From positions 124,001 to 188,000 of the forward strand of contig NZ_MWLQ01000026.1 in the NCBI RefSeq assembly GCF_010634855.1: a stretch of DNA of 64,000 nt, in the 5' to 3' direction. Positions within the stretch are counted from its first letter, which is position 1. Every line of letters starts with the position of its first letter. The position numbers and the translations under genes were made by a program. The DNA comes from Microbacterium sp. B35-30. GTDB lineage: Bacteria > Actinomycetota > Actinomycetes > Actinomycetales > Microbacteriaceae. The notes under the pieces were generated by a model. That model had not been told where the DNA came from and ran no database searches. It saw only the letters and a list, made by a program, of their open reading frames with translations. Of the stretch, positions 24,274-33,423 are shown in pieces.

Positions 24274-25677
24274 TTACGTCGTATCGTGGTCCGGGCTCGG
24301 TGGGAGTGGGGCCTCGAAACTGAAGCGGTTCTTGCCGGCACCCTTCGACTCGTACATCGCACGGTCGGCGCGCACGAGCAGCTGCTCGGGTGTGGGGTGG
24401 GGGTGCGCCCCGGGGCGGAACATCGAGACGCCGACGCTGACGGACGCGGAGATCTGCCCCGCCGCGATCATGATGGGCTCGTTGGTGAGACGGAGGATGC
24501 GCTCGGCGATGGCGGTCGCCGCATCCTGATCCGCGTTCGCGCAGATGGCGACGAATTCGTCGCCGCCGATCCGTCCCACCACGTCCTCGGAGCGCACTCC
24601 GGCGCTCAGTCTGACAGCCAATTCCACGAGGATCATGTCGCCGACGGCGTGGCCGAACCGGTCGTTGATCGACTTGAACTCGTCGACATCGAGGAACAGG
24701 ACGGCGAGTGGTTCGTTGCGCGCGGATGCCGCTTCCAGGGCATCGGCGAGGCTCTGCTCGAGAAGCTGTCGGTTGGCGACGCCGGTGAGCTGGTCGTGGA
24801 GGGCCAGGAACGCCAGTCGGCGCTGCAACCTCACGCGCACCAGCGTCTGCGAGGCTTGGCGCCCCAGCGCCTTCTGCAGGGCGAAGAACTGGTCGTCGAA
24901 CCGCCGGGCACGCCCGAAGAAGCAGACCAGGATTCCCAGCCGCCGACGGTCGTCCAGCAGGGGCATCACGCTGACCGCCGCCAGCCGTGTCGCGCGCAAC
25001 GCGACGGCGAGCTCGGGGAATTCGCCGGCGGCGGTCTCTTCGTCGACGACGACGACGTCCGGACTGTTGCGCAGGCTGACGATCGGCGGAACCAGGCCGG
25101 CGAGCGGGTTGGTGCCGCCGACCAGAGTGAGTTCGCCGTCGTCGTCGAGCAGCAGCACTCCGGCGTCGCGCGCGGCGAACGCGGTTCTGGCGACCTCGGC
25201 GAAGGAGTGCGCGACGTCCTCGTCGCTCGCGCTGACACCGAACGTGCGCGACACCTCTTGCAGCACCCGCACCTGCGCCTCGGACGATTCAGCCGCCCGC
25301 CGCGCGTGCAGGAGATCCCGCTCGTACTCGATGCGCCCGGACGCATTGAACACCGCGATCCGGATCATCTCCGCCGCCGCGTCGCGGATCGAGTTGATCA
25401 GAACGTGCAGCGGGGTGCCGTCGGCGCGGAGCATCGTGAGCGCGACCTCGTTGAGCCGACCTTGCAAGGGCAATGCCTGCGCGTGCCTGGTCTCGTAGAA
25501 CAGCTGGCTACCCGGATCCAGGAGCGACGCGAACGATCGGCCCTCGACCTGCGCCGCGCTGTAGCCCGACCAGTCGAGCATCGTGCCGTTCGCCTCGAGG
25601 ATCAGACCGTCGAGCGAGGTGGCGATCAGGCCGCAGGGCGCGTTGTGGAACCACCCGGGGTCGCTGGTAGGCGTCAC
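24274..25677 (-). CDS. PAS-GAF-GGDEF diguanylate cyclase
   Basis: The 467-residue protein has an N-terminal PAS domain (about 8-115, NAPCGLIATSLDGLILEANG), a GAF-like domain (about 140-285) and a GGDEF domain (about 290-455). The catalytic motif GGDEF is intact at 371-375, and an RxxD inhibitory site (RSED, 362-365) lies the usual five residues before it. It should make cyclic di-GMP with product inhibition. The GTG start overlaps the stop of the upstream hydrolase gene (GTGA). This pairing with an RsbQ-like hydrolase suggests that the PAS domain senses a ligand made or delivered by it. Confidence 0.92.
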   Translation of the reverse strand: MTPTSDPGWFHNAPCGLIATSLDGLILEANGTMLDWSGYSAAQVEGRSFASLLDPGSQLFYETRHAQALPLQGRLNEVALTMLRADGTPLHVLINSIRDAAAEMIRIAVFNASGRIEYERDLLHARRAAESSEAQVRVLQEVSRTFGVSASDEDVAHSFAEVARTAFAARDAGVLLLDDDGELTLVGGTNPLAGLVPPIVSLRNSPDVVVVDEETAAGEFPELAVALRATRLAAVSVMPLLDDRRRLGILVCFFGRARRFDDQFFALQKALGRQASQTLVRVRLQRRLAFLALHDQLTGVANRQLLEQSLADALEAASARNEPLAVLFLDVDEFKSINDRFGHAVGDMILVELAVRLSAGVRSEDVVGRIGGDEFVAICANADQDAATAIAERILRLTNEPIMIAAGQISASVSVGVSMFRPGAHPHPTPEQLLVRADRAMYESKGAGKNRFSFEAPLPPSPDHDTT

Positions 25678-26486
25678 TCGAGGTACCCGCGAATCTGAGC
25701 GACCACCTCATCGGGTGCGGACAGGATCGGCACGTGCCCGGTGGCCTCCAGCACCGACAGGGTGCTGCCCTCGATCGCCGCGTGCATGTATCGCCCGACC
25801 TCGAGGGGAGCGATCGCGTCCGCGCTGCACTGCAACACCAGCGTCGGCACGGTCACCAGCGGAAGGTCGGCGCGATTGTCGGAGAGGAAGGTGACGTGGG
25901 CGAAGTGCCTCGCGATCTCCGGATCGATGGCGCAGAAGCTCGCCGTGAGCTGATCGCCCAGCTCGGGCCGCTGCGGATTCCCCATGATGACGGGGGCGAT
26001 GGTGCGGGACCAGCCCAGGTAATTGCTGTCGAGGGAGTCCAGCAGCGACGTGATGTCGCCGGGCTCGAACCCGCCGCGATACGAGCCGTCGTTCACGTAC
26101 CGCGGTGACGGACCGACGAGCACCAGCGCGCCGAAACGTGACGGGTCGCGGTTCGCGGCCAGGATGCCGATCATCGCGCTGACGGAGTGTCCGACGAACA
26201 CCACATCCGTCACGTTCAGCGTGTCGAGGATCTCGAGGACGTCCTCGGCGTAGCCGTGCAGCGAGTCGTACTTGCCCGGATCATAGGCCGACAGATCCGA
26301 TTCGCCCGCGCCGACATGGTCGAACAGGATCACCCTGTGGTCCGCCTCGAAGTGCGGAGCGACGAGATCCCACGTCGCCTGACTGCACCCGAATCCATGC
26401 GCGAAGATCATGGCGCGGCCGCCGGCGGCGCCGGAAACCGTCACGTTGTTGCGCTGCAGCGCATCGCGCGTACCGAGGACCGACAT
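25674..26486 (-). CDS. RsbQ/KAI2-like alpha/beta hydrolase
   Basis: At 270 residues it matches RsbQ in length and landmarks: NNVTVSGAAGG, FAHGFGCSQATWDLVAP, FDHVGAGESD, nucleophile Ser101 in GHSVSAMIG, Asp223 and His251 in ATGHVPILSAP. In Bacillus, RsbQ supplies a small-molecule signal to the PAS domain of the phosphatase RsbP in the energy-stress pathway; plant KAI2 and D14 are relatives. Here the coupled partner is a PAS-GAF-GGDEF protein, so the signal probably feeds into cyclic di-GMP. GGAG lies 5 nt before the ATG. Confidence 0.88.
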   Translation of the reverse strand: MSVLGTRDALQRNNVTVSGAAGGRAMIFAHGFGCSQATWDLVAPHFEADHRVILFDHVGAGESDLSAYDPGKYDSLHGYAEDVLEILDTLNVTDVVFVGHSVSAMIGILAANRDPSRFGALVLVGPSPRYVNDGSYRGGFEPGDITSLLDSLDSNYLGWSRTIAPVIMGNPQRPELGDQLTASFCAIDPEIARHFAHVTFLSDNRADLPLVTVPTLVLQCSADAIAPLEVGRYMHAAIEGSTLSVLEATGHVPILSAPDEVVAQIRGYLE

Positions 26487-26750
26487 GTGTGCTCCAGGTC
26501 CGTGTCGCCGTCGCGCCGGAAGGACGCGCCCAGCAGAATCGTAGACGCTTGCCCGTCGAACAGCCGCTTCGGTGTGCGACGAACTGCGTCCGGAGATCGA
26601 ATCGGGGAGCGCCGTGAAACACGCGGACCGCAGGCCGACACTCGTTGTTCATGGCAGTCCGACCGGCCAGGGCGGCACAGCCTCGAGAAGTGACATCCGC
26701 AGGATTCGCTGCGGTCAGCCCGGTCTGCGCACGCTGAAAGGAGTGCGAGG

Positions 26751-27893
26751 CTACTGCTCGGTGGAGTTCGAGGGCGTCGGAGCAGGGCTTTCAACTGGCT
26801 CTGCTGGTGCGAGGCCCTCGATGGCCTGCCGCAAGGCGCTGACAGTGGCGGCGTCCACGGCGCCGGTGGGCTCCACGCCCAGCTCGATCTGGAACGCCTT
26901 CACCGCTTCGGTCAAGGCCGGGGTCCACACGCCGTCTACTGGTCCATCCCAGAAGCCGGCCAGCTTGAGGGTCTGCTGGACCGCTGCGGTGGTCGCGATC
27001 GACTCCTGCGCCGCGGCGCCACCGAGCGCCAGCAGCTCCGCCTGGAGGGCGGCGGAGGTCGCAGCGTCCACGGAGCCGGTGACCGGCAGCCCATTCGCTT
27101 CTTGCAGCGCTTCGACCGCTCCGACCGTCTCGGGGCCGTACACTCCGTCGATTGCACCCGAGTAGTAACCGGCGTCAGCAAGGTCTTGCTGCAACGCGGT
27201 CGTGTACGCACTCACCGAGGCCTGAGCGTGCACCGCTTGCTCATCGGGGATGCACCCGGCATCGGCGAACAGGCGCAGCCAGGCGAACTCGAGCGCGACG
27301 ACGGCGCTGTTGAACCGCTCGGAGGCGTCTGCCAACGGTGTGTCGTCGGTGATCGCACCCTGCGCGGCCGCGAACTCCGATTCCGCCTGCTCCACCCGAT
27401 CGACGGTCGCGGCCGGTGCCAGCGGAGCCGCGGTCGCTTGCGGTGTTGCGGGTGAGCTGGGCGTGGCTGAGGCGCTCGCCTTCACCTGCTCGAGCGCCTC
27501 CCGCGCCTCCGCCAATTCCTGCTCTGCGTCCACCACCTGCTGCTGGGCATCGACGGCCGCCTCGGCGCCCTCGAACGCGTCGTCCCGTGGGTCCGCGAGA
27601 TCGGCCCCGGCCGCCCTGACATCGCCGACGGTGGGCGCTGTCTCATTGAGCACGTCCCCGTACCGATCGAGCGCCAGAATGTACGTGTTGCTCGCGTTGC
27701 AGAAACTCGCCGATGCGCTGGTCAGCTGTGTCTGGGCCTCAGCCAACGCCTTCTCCTTGGCGGCGACCCTCGACTCCGCCCGGTCGAGGCTGGTGGTCTC
27801 AGACGCGCAACCGGCGAGACCGATTGCCAGAATCGCCACACCCATCACGAACCCACGACGAAGACTCCGCCGCTGCGTGGTCTCGATTTTCAC
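26751..27893 (-). CDS. Lipoprotein with two peptidoglycan-binding domains
   Basis: The 380-residue protein has a lipoprotein signal (RRGFVMGVAILAIGLAGC, lipid Cys29), a coiled-coil-prone Ala/Glu/Gln-rich region (AESRVAAKEKALAEAQTQL, EQELAEAREALEQVKAS), a Ser/Pro/Thr/Ala linker, and two PG_binding_1 repeats near the end (GYYSGAIDGVYGPETVGAVE and GFWDGPVDGVWTPALTEAVK). The GTG at 27893 follows a perfect GGAGG at 5 nt; an in-frame ATG at 27905 overlaps that site and has none of its own. It probably sits on the outer membrane-face leaflet and holds the cell wall. It is divergent from the exporter gene. Confidence 0.85.
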   Translation of the reverse strand: MKIETTQRRSLRRGFVMGVAILAIGLAGCASETTSLDRAESRVAAKEKALAEAQTQLTSASASFCNASNTYILALDRYGDVLNETAPTVGDVRAAGADLADPRDDAFEGAEAAVDAQQQVVDAEQELAEAREALEQVKASASATPSSPATPQATAAPLAPAATVDRVEQAESEFAAAQGAITDDTPLADASERFNSAVVALEFAWLRLFADAGCIPDEQAVHAQASVSAYTTALQQDLADAGYYSGAIDGVYGPETVGAVEALQEANGLPVTGSVDAATSAALQAELLALGGAAAQESIATTAAVQQTLKLAGFWDGPVDGVWTPALTEAVKAFQIELGVEPTGAVDAATVSALRQAIEGLAPAEPVESPAPTPSNSTEQ

Positions 27894-28112
27894 AGCAGCC
27901 TCCATTGAAGCGGTCGGTCGCATCTGGCCGCTTGCGCCGCGGCGGCGAACGTGGACTATCCCTGTCGCGGACCCGAAAGACTCGCCGAGTTCAGACGATA
28001 TCAGTGAGTCCGCCACGCGCCTCAGTCTCTTCGTGTGATCGCAGCCCGCGGCGCCGATCGCATCTCGGGGGCCTATCGCGACAGCCATCTGCGATGCCAA
28101 CATGAGTGGTTG

Positions 28113-29912
28113 ATGGCGTGGATGCGCATGAACCTGACGCGCCCCTGGCGCAGGACTTTCCTGTGCGCCGCCGCCAGCGCGCCCCTCCTCCTCCTCCTCC
28201 TACTCCTCGGCGCCGACAGTCAGGCGACGGCTTCCCCGCCTTCCGCGAACGGGGCCGCGCAGATATCGCTCACCGTTCCCGGCGCGCCCGCTCCCTCGCC
28301 CACGCCCACGCCGACGCCGACTGTCGAACCGACGCCGACGCCGGCACCGGCGCCGACGCCGACGCCGACAGCGCCGGGCCCGGCTCCCACGCCCACGCCG
28401 ACGGTCGAGCCCACTGCTTCTCCCGATCCGACGCACGTTCCCTCCGCAACCGCGACGCCGGAGCCGACGGTCACCTCTCAGCCGACGGCGCCCGCTGTGC
28501 CGGCGATTCCACCGGCAGCAGCGACCTCGACGACGCCCCTGCCGACGCTCTTGATCGCAGTGGGCGTACTCCTCGCCGCCGGCGTGATGCTGTTGCTGTT
28601 GCTGCGGCGGGAGCCGGCGCGAAGCGCGGCGGATGCGGGCAGCGGCCCGGTCGGCACAGATCCGGCACCGGTCGTGCTGGATGCGATGGCGTCCTTGGGC
28701 ACCGCGATGATCGACAGCGGCTATCCGGTTGGACTCGTCCGCAGCGCGCTGGACGACATGGCGAAGGCGAGCGGTCTGACTGCCGCGGAATCCGTCGTCT
28801 TCCCGACGTCCATACTCGTTTCATCGGGCGATGCCGGGGCTGTGGAGACGCGCGCCGTCACCGCCGGCGACAGATCGTCGCTGCTGTACCAGGTGGATGC
28901 GGTGGATCGCATCGTCGGTGTGGCCCGCACCCGAGCGAGCAGCGCGCGCTGGGTGCGCCGGCAGCTCGCCCGCGTCGACACCCTGCCGCCGCCCTTCACC
29001 CGTGCGCAGCGGATCGGCGCGTATGCGCTGCTGTCGGCCGCGCTCAGCGTCCTCCTCGGCGCCTCGTGGACCGGTGTCATCGCCTCGGGGGTGCTCGGGA
29101 TCGGTGTCGGGGCTCTGCTGCTGGCGACGGAACGGCTCGCCGCGGCATACCAGGCACTCATCGTCGTCACCGTTTCGCTGGGAGTGGCGATCGTGGTTCT
29201 GGCCGTTGCGCATCTGTTCGATCCCGGCGCGCTGCCCGCGATCGTCGCACCCCTGATCATGCTGCTGCCCGGCGGCCTGCTGACGATCGGGGTGATCGAG
29301 CTGGCGACCGGGAACATCGTCTCCGGCGGTGCCCGCCTCGCTGCGGGAGCGATGCGACTGCTTCTGCTGGCGACAGGGATTGTCGCCGCCGCCGCGCTCC
29401 TCGGCGTGCCGGCGCTCACCGCGACTCGGTGGCCGCTCGGGCCTGTCGCGCCGTGGGTGGCTGTCGCCGTCTTCGGCGTCGGCATCGGCATCTATCAATG
29501 CGCGAAGCCGTCTTCCATCGGCTGGATCATGATCGTCCTGTACGTCGCGTACGGCGCCCAGGTGATCGGCGATGTGCTCTTCGACGGCGTGCTCTCGGCA
29601 CTGGTGGGCGCCGCCGCGATGACCCCTGTCGCAGTCGTCGTGGCCCGTCAGCGCACCGGACCGCCGGCGCTGGTGAGCTTCCTTCCAGCGTTCTGGCTGC
29701 TCGTGCCCGGAGCGCTCGGGCTCATCGGGGTCGCCAACGCCCTCGAGGGCGATTCGTCGGGCATGAGCACGATCATCACCACGATCGCCACCATGGTCTC
29801 CATCGCGCTGGGCGTGCTGCTGGGCCTGGTCGCGACGGGCTCAGCACGAGGATTTCGGAATGCACCCGCCGCCGACTGGATGCTCGACGATCTCGACGAC
29901 GAACCGGAATGA
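28113..29912 (+). CDS. ThrE-like threonine/serine exporter with Pro/Thr-rich N-terminal region
   Basis: The 599-residue protein has a signal-like N-terminus (FLCAAASAPLLLLLLLLG), about 100 residues of Pro/Thr repeats (PTPTPTVEPTPTPAPAPTPT occurs twice in near-copies), a membrane segment, then a cytoplasmic hydrolase-like domain (DAMASLGTAMIDSGYPVGLV) and roughly ten membrane helices typical of ThrE. The Corynebacterium ThrE exports threonine and serine. The Pro/Thr region should lie outside the membrane. The start is uncertain among ATGs at 28113, 28122 and 28128. Confidence 0.82.
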   Translation: MAWMRMNLTRPWRRTFLCAAASAPLLLLLLLLGADSQATASPPSANGAAQISLTVPGAPAPSPTPTPTPTVEPTPTPAPAPTPTPTAPGPAPTPTPTVEPTASPDPTHVPSATATPEPTVTSQPTAPAVPAIPPAAATSTTPLPTLLIAVGVLLAAGVMLLLLLRREPARSAADAGSGPVGTDPAPVVLDAMASLGTAMIDSGYPVGLVRSALDDMAKASGLTAAESVVFPTSILVSSGDAGAVETRAVTAGDRSSLLYQVDAVDRIVGVARTRASSARWVRRQLARVDTLPPPFTRAQRIGAYALLSAALSVLLGASWTGVIASGVLGIGVGALLLATERLAAAYQALIVVTVSLGVAIVVLAVAHLFDPGALPAIVAPLIMLLPGGLLTIGVIELATGNIVSGGARLAAGAMRLLLLATGIVAAAALLGVPALTATRWPLGPVAPWVAVAVFGVGIGIYQCAKPSSIGWIMIVLYVAYGAQVIGDVLFDGVLSALVGAAAMTPVAVVVARQRTGPPALVSFLPAFWLLVPGALGLIGVANALEGDSSGMSTIITTIATMVSIALGVLLGLVATGSARGFRNAPAADWMLDDLDDEPE

Positions 29913-29984
29913 CGGATGCCACGGCCGGCGAAGCCGCATGACGAAGCCGCATGACGAGGCCACCGCGCCGACACCGGTCGCGGG

Positions 29985-31334
29985 TCAGGTGGCAGTCCCG
30001 TAGGTGCGGAGGAAGATCGCTTCAGCGATGGCCAGCTTCTCGATCTCGCCGGGGTCCACGCTCTCGTTGGGTGCGTGAATGAGCGCGAGCGGCTCTTCGA
30101 CGCCCATGAGGATGATCTCGGCTCCTGGGTAGGCGTCGGCGAACACATTGCACAGCGGGATCGACCCGCCCTGTCCGAGAGTCGTCGGCTCCACGCCGTA
30201 CGCCGATCTCAGCGAGTCGGCGAAGGTGCGATACGCCGGGCCGTCGGTCGCCGCGCGGAACGGCTCGCCGACGGCTTCTGTCTCGACCTTGACATGCACG
30301 TTCCACGGTGCGTGGCTGCGGAGGTGCGCGACGAGCGCATCGTGGGCGTCCTGTGCACGCGTTCCCGGTGGCACCCGCAGGTTCAGGCGAGCCGAGGCGC
30401 GCGGGACGATCGACGCGGTCGAGCCCACGACCGGCGGGCAGTCGATGCCGAGAATCGTCAGCGCGGGCCGCGCCCACAGCTCGTCGGCGACGGAACCGTC
30501 GCCGAGCAGGTCGACGCCTTCCAGCACGCCCGCGTCCCCGCGGAACTGCTCAGCGGCGTAGGACTCCCCGGTCCACGATTGAGTGCTGCCGAGCCCGTCG
30601 ATGACGGTGCTGCCGTCCTCATCGCGCAAGGATGCCAGTATTGCCACGAGCGCCGCCAGTGCGTCGGGCGCCGGGCCGCCGAACATGCCCGAGTGGACCT
30701 CGGATGCCAGGGATTCGACGTGCACGATCACGTTCGCGAATCCTCGCAGCGAGATCGTGGCCGCCGGGCGCCCGACGGCGGCGTTGCCCGTATCGCATAC
30801 CAGGATGACGTCGGCAGTCAGGACCTCGGGGTTCGCCTCCACGAAGCGTTCCAGGCCGCCGGTGCCCTGTTCTTCGCTTCCTTCGACGACCAGCTTCAGG
30901 TTCACCGGGACGTCGTCACCGAGTGCGCGCAGCGCGAGCAGGTGCATCAGGATGTTGCCCTTGCAGTCCGCGGCGCCGCGACCGGCCCACCGTCCGTCGA
31001 CGTCGGTGAGTTCGAACGGGGGCGTCCGCCAGGCGGATTCCTGCAGTGGGGGTTGTACGTCGTAGTGGGCGTACAGCAACACGGTCGGAGCGTCCGGACG
31101 CGTCGTCGAACGCATGCCCACCACGGCATCGCTGCCATCGGGGGTGCGTACCAGGTGCGCGTCGGCGAAGCCCACCTCTGCGAATCGCGCACGCACCCAT
31201 TCGGCGGCCTTCGCGCACTCCTCAGGCGGGAACTGGCGGGCATCTGCCACCGATCGAATCGCGACGAGCTCGGCCAGCTGGTCGCGCGCGGCCGGCATCA
31301 TCGCGTGGATGCGGTCGCGGATCTGCTCGGTCAC
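29985..31334 (-). CDS. M20-family dipeptidase
   Basis: The 449-residue zinc peptidase has LLYAHYDVQPP (metal His and catalytic Asp), GRGAADCKGN (bridging Asp), EGSEEQGTGG (catalytic and metal Glu), ILVCDTGN (metal Asp) and MGVEEPLALIHAPNESVDP (last metal His). This is the carnosinase/PepV-like dipeptidase group. It should cleave di- or short peptides in the cytoplasm. The GTG start overlaps the stop of the 148-residue membrane protein, which itself overlaps an amino-acid permease, so uptake and cleavage are likely co-expressed. Confidence 0.92.
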   Translation of the reverse strand: MTEQIRDRIHAMMPAARDQLAELVAIRSVADARQFPPEECAKAAEWVRARFAEVGFADAHLVRTPDGSDAVVGMRSTTRPDAPTVLLYAHYDVQPPLQESAWRTPPFELTDVDGRWAGRGAADCKGNILMHLLALRALGDDVPVNLKLVVEGSEEQGTGGLERFVEANPEVLTADVILVCDTGNAAVGRPAATISLRGFANVIVHVESLASEVHSGMFGGPAPDALAALVAILASLRDEDGSTVIDGLGSTQSWTGESYAAEQFRGDAGVLEGVDLLGDGSVADELWARPALTILGIDCPPVVGSTASIVPRASARLNLRVPPGTRAQDAHDALVAHLRSHAPWNVHVKVETEAVGEPFRAATDGPAYRTFADSLRSAYGVEPTTLGQGGSIPLCNVFADAYPGAEIILMGVEEPLALIHAPNESVDPGEIEKLAIAEAIFLRTYGTAT

Positions 31335-31777
31335 GTTCCGTCGCTCACCGTGTCGAGGCTGTCGATGAACTCCTGGAACTCCTCCGCCTCCTCGGGACAG
31401 TACGTCTGGATGATCAGCAGCTGCCCCTGGAGCAGCCGCGACTCTACGATCGTGGCACGAAGTCCCGGCCCTCCTGCCCCATTGGACAGCCCCGCGAGGA
31501 GGGTCGAACGGGCCAACGCGGAGTTCGGGTCTGCACAGGTCGCACCCCCATCGTTGCCCAGCACCTGCGCGACCTGGTCGGGCGTGAAGGAGACGGCGAT
31601 GCCGGCATCCGCGAAGGAATCCAGCAGTTGCTGCGCCTTATCCACGTCACGGGCTTCCTGCCGAGCACCGACGAACAGGACCGTCGCGATCACCGCAAGC
31701 ACGACGAGGACGGTGATGGCCACGATTGAGATCACCGAGCGTTCGCGCGGGCTCTGGGTCTCGTTGGCGGTGCTCAT
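31331..31777 (-). CDS. Single-helix membrane-anchored protein of unknown function
   Basis: The 148-residue protein has a short polar N-terminus, one membrane helix at about 15-36 (VISIVAITVLVVLAVIATVL) and an outer domain with two Cys (in ATCADPNS and QTYCPEE) that could form a disulfide. I recognise no family. It overlaps the permease upstream by 4 bp and the dipeptidase downstream by 4 bp, so it is translated with both. A role as a transport accessory is a guess from position. Confidence 0.75.
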   Translation of the reverse strand: MSTANETQSPRERSVISIVAITVLVVLAVIATVLFVGARQEARDVDKAQQLLDSFADAGIAVSFTPDQVAQVLGNDGGATCADPNSALARSTLLAGLSNGAGGPGLRATIVESRLLQGQLLIIQTYCPEEAEEFQEFIDSLDTVSDGT

Positions 31778-33228
31778 GATTCACTCGCCTCCACGTGGGC
31801 AGGCTGCTTCCACGACGGCTTGCGGAAGCGGTAGAACAGGAACGGCACCAGCAGTCCGAGCCCCAGCGCGCCACCGCCCACGATGACCAGGTAGATCCAC
31901 GGGCTCCCACCCGCGAACTGCGACGGCGGGATGAATCCGACCAGCAGCGCAGCGAGTGAGGCAGCGAAGCCGACCCCGCACAGTGCCACCAGCATCGGCG
32001 CGCGGTAGCCACGCGGGTGCTCCGGATGCTTCCGCCGCAGCCGGACCGCGGCAACGAACATCAGCAGGTACATGATCAGGTACACCTGCGTGGTGATGAC
32101 CGAGAAGATCCAGTACGCGCTCGAGACATTGGGGATGAGCGCATACCCCAGGGCGATGATCGAGGTGACGACACCCTGCGTGACCAGCAGGTTCTGCTGC
32201 ACGCCGTTCTTGTTCAGCTTCTGCAGGAATGGCGGCAGGTAGCCCTCCTCGCGGGAGATGAGCAGCAGACCCTTCGAGGGCCCTGCGAGCCAGGTGAGCA
32301 TGCCGCCGAGAGACGCGGCGACCAGCATGATTCCGACGATCGGCGTCAGCCACGTGATGTCGAACGTCGCAAAGACCGCCTCGAACGCCTGCATGATCCC
32401 AGCCGTGAGCGAGATCTGCTCGGCAGGAACGACCCAGCTGATTGCGAGCGCGGGAAGGATGAAGATGAGAAGCACCAGTCCCATGGCGAAGAAGATCGCC
32501 TTCGGGTACTCCTTCCCAGGGTTCTTCAGCGACGAAACGTGAACAGCGTTCATCTCCATTCCGCTGTAGGAGAGGAAGTTGTTCACGATCAGCACGAGGC
32601 TCGCGAGGCCCGCCCACTGCGGTAGGAGATTCTCCGCCGTCATCGGCGCAGCGGAGGGGTTCCCCTGCCCGAGGAAGAGCGCCCCGAGCAACACGAGAAC
32701 GGCGCCGGGGATGAGTGTGCCGATGATCAGTCCCCAGCTCGCGAGGCCTGCGACACCCTTGGTCCCTCGTGACGAGACGAAGACGCCCGCCCAGTAGCAG
32801 ACCATGATCACGAGCGCCGTCCACACACCGTTCGATGCGAGTTCGGGATTGATCACATAGGCGAGCGTCGAGGCGACGAAGCCGAGCAGAGTGGGGTAGT
32901 AGAAGATCGTCATCGCGAACTGGCACCAGATCGCGAGGAAGCCCATGGGCTTGGATATGCCCTCGGACACCCACTTGTAGACCCCGCCCTTCCATCCGGA
33001 CGCCAGCTCAGCGGCAACCAGCGACGTGGGCAGCAGGAAGACGATCGCGGGGACGAGATAGAGGAAGATCGAGGCGAGCCCGTAGACGGCCATCGTCGGC
33101 GCCGGTCGCAGGCTCGCCACGGAGCTCGTCGTCATGAGCGCAAGGGCGATCCACGAGATCCAGACCGGCGCTGGAACTGCCGCCGCCCGCGAACGGACCG
33201 GCTTCGATCCGGTCCCCGACGAACTCAT
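31774..33228 (-). CDS. APC-superfamily amino acid permease
   Basis: The 484-residue protein has twelve or so membrane helices, with the APC features VAAELASGWKGGVYKWVSEG, SYSGMEMNAVHVSSLKNPGK and LAGPSKGLLLISREEGYLPP. This resembles the glutamate/GABA antiporter group; the substrate is not certain. The ATG at 33228 overlaps the TGA of a 12-codon leader ORF (ATGA). A longer in-frame start at 33285 would encompass that leader and has no better ribosome site. It is followed by two coupled genes, and by context it may take up amino acids or peptides. Confidence 0.88.
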   Translation of the reverse strand: MSSSGTGSKPVRSRAAAVPAPVWISWIALALMTTSSVASLRPAPTMAVYGLASIFLYLVPAIVFLLPTSLVAAELASGWKGGVYKWVSEGISKPMGFLAIWCQFAMTIFYYPTLLGFVASTLAYVINPELASNGVWTALVIMVCYWAGVFVSSRGTKGVAGLASWGLIIGTLIPGAVLVLLGALFLGQGNPSAAPMTAENLLPQWAGLASLVLIVNNFLSYSGMEMNAVHVSSLKNPGKEYPKAIFFAMGLVLLIFILPALAISWVVPAEQISLTAGIMQAFEAVFATFDITWLTPIVGIMLVAASLGGMLTWLAGPSKGLLLISREEGYLPPFLQKLNKNGVQQNLLVTQGVVTSIIALGYALIPNVSSAYWIFSVITTQVYLIMYLLMFVAAVRLRRKHPEHPRGYRAPMLVALCGVGFAASLAALLVGFIPPSQFAGGSPWIYLVIVGGGALGLGLLVPFLFYRFRKPSWKQPAHVEASES

Positions 33229-33263
33229 GATGGGCCACCGCGGTAGTTGACTGTTTTCGACAT
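33225..33263 (-). CDS. 12-codon leader ORF coupled to the permease
   Basis: The frame encodes MSKTVNYRGGPS and its TGA overlaps the permease ATG. GGAAGGAAG in front of the ATG at 33263 is the strongest ribosome site in this leader, stronger than the GGTGG before the permease itself. TAGTCT at 33317-33322 could be the promoter -10 box. This looks like translational coupling, or a sensing leader peptide. It contains no run of a single amino acid that would suggest classic attenuation. Confidence 0.5.
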   Translation of the reverse strand: MSKTVNYRGGPS

Positions 33264-33294
33264 CACAACTTCCTTCCAGCGTCATTGCCTTCGT

Positions 33295-33355
33295 GAAACC
33301 CGATGAGCTCGTGATGAGACTAGCGCTGGTAGGGCCGGCGGCGCATCGGGTTCAC
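33295..33355. repeat. Spaced inverted repeat upstream of the permease leader
   Basis: AACCCGATG (33297-33305) and CATCGGGTT (33344-33352) pair perfectly, and the pairing continues as GTG with CAC past one unpaired A. The 38-nt interior contains the candidate -10 box. It could be an operator with looped half-sites, or an mRNA stem on the M24 transcript. Confidence 0.45.
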
Positions 33356-33423
33356 GCCTCTGCAACGACGATGGCGTCGGCATCCCGGTGCGGCACCGTG
33401 AGGCGTTGCGGAGCCGCGCCTCG

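Noticed and set aside
26487..26750. Possible gene in the 264-bp gap upstream of the RsbQ-like gene
   Set aside because: The only open frames are short, Arg-rich and without a ribosome site; I see no RNA gene there.
29930..29955. Two direct copies of GAAGCCGCATGAC between the exporter and the dipeptidase
   Set aside because: A single 13-bp duplication with no clear function; probably slippage near the gene end.
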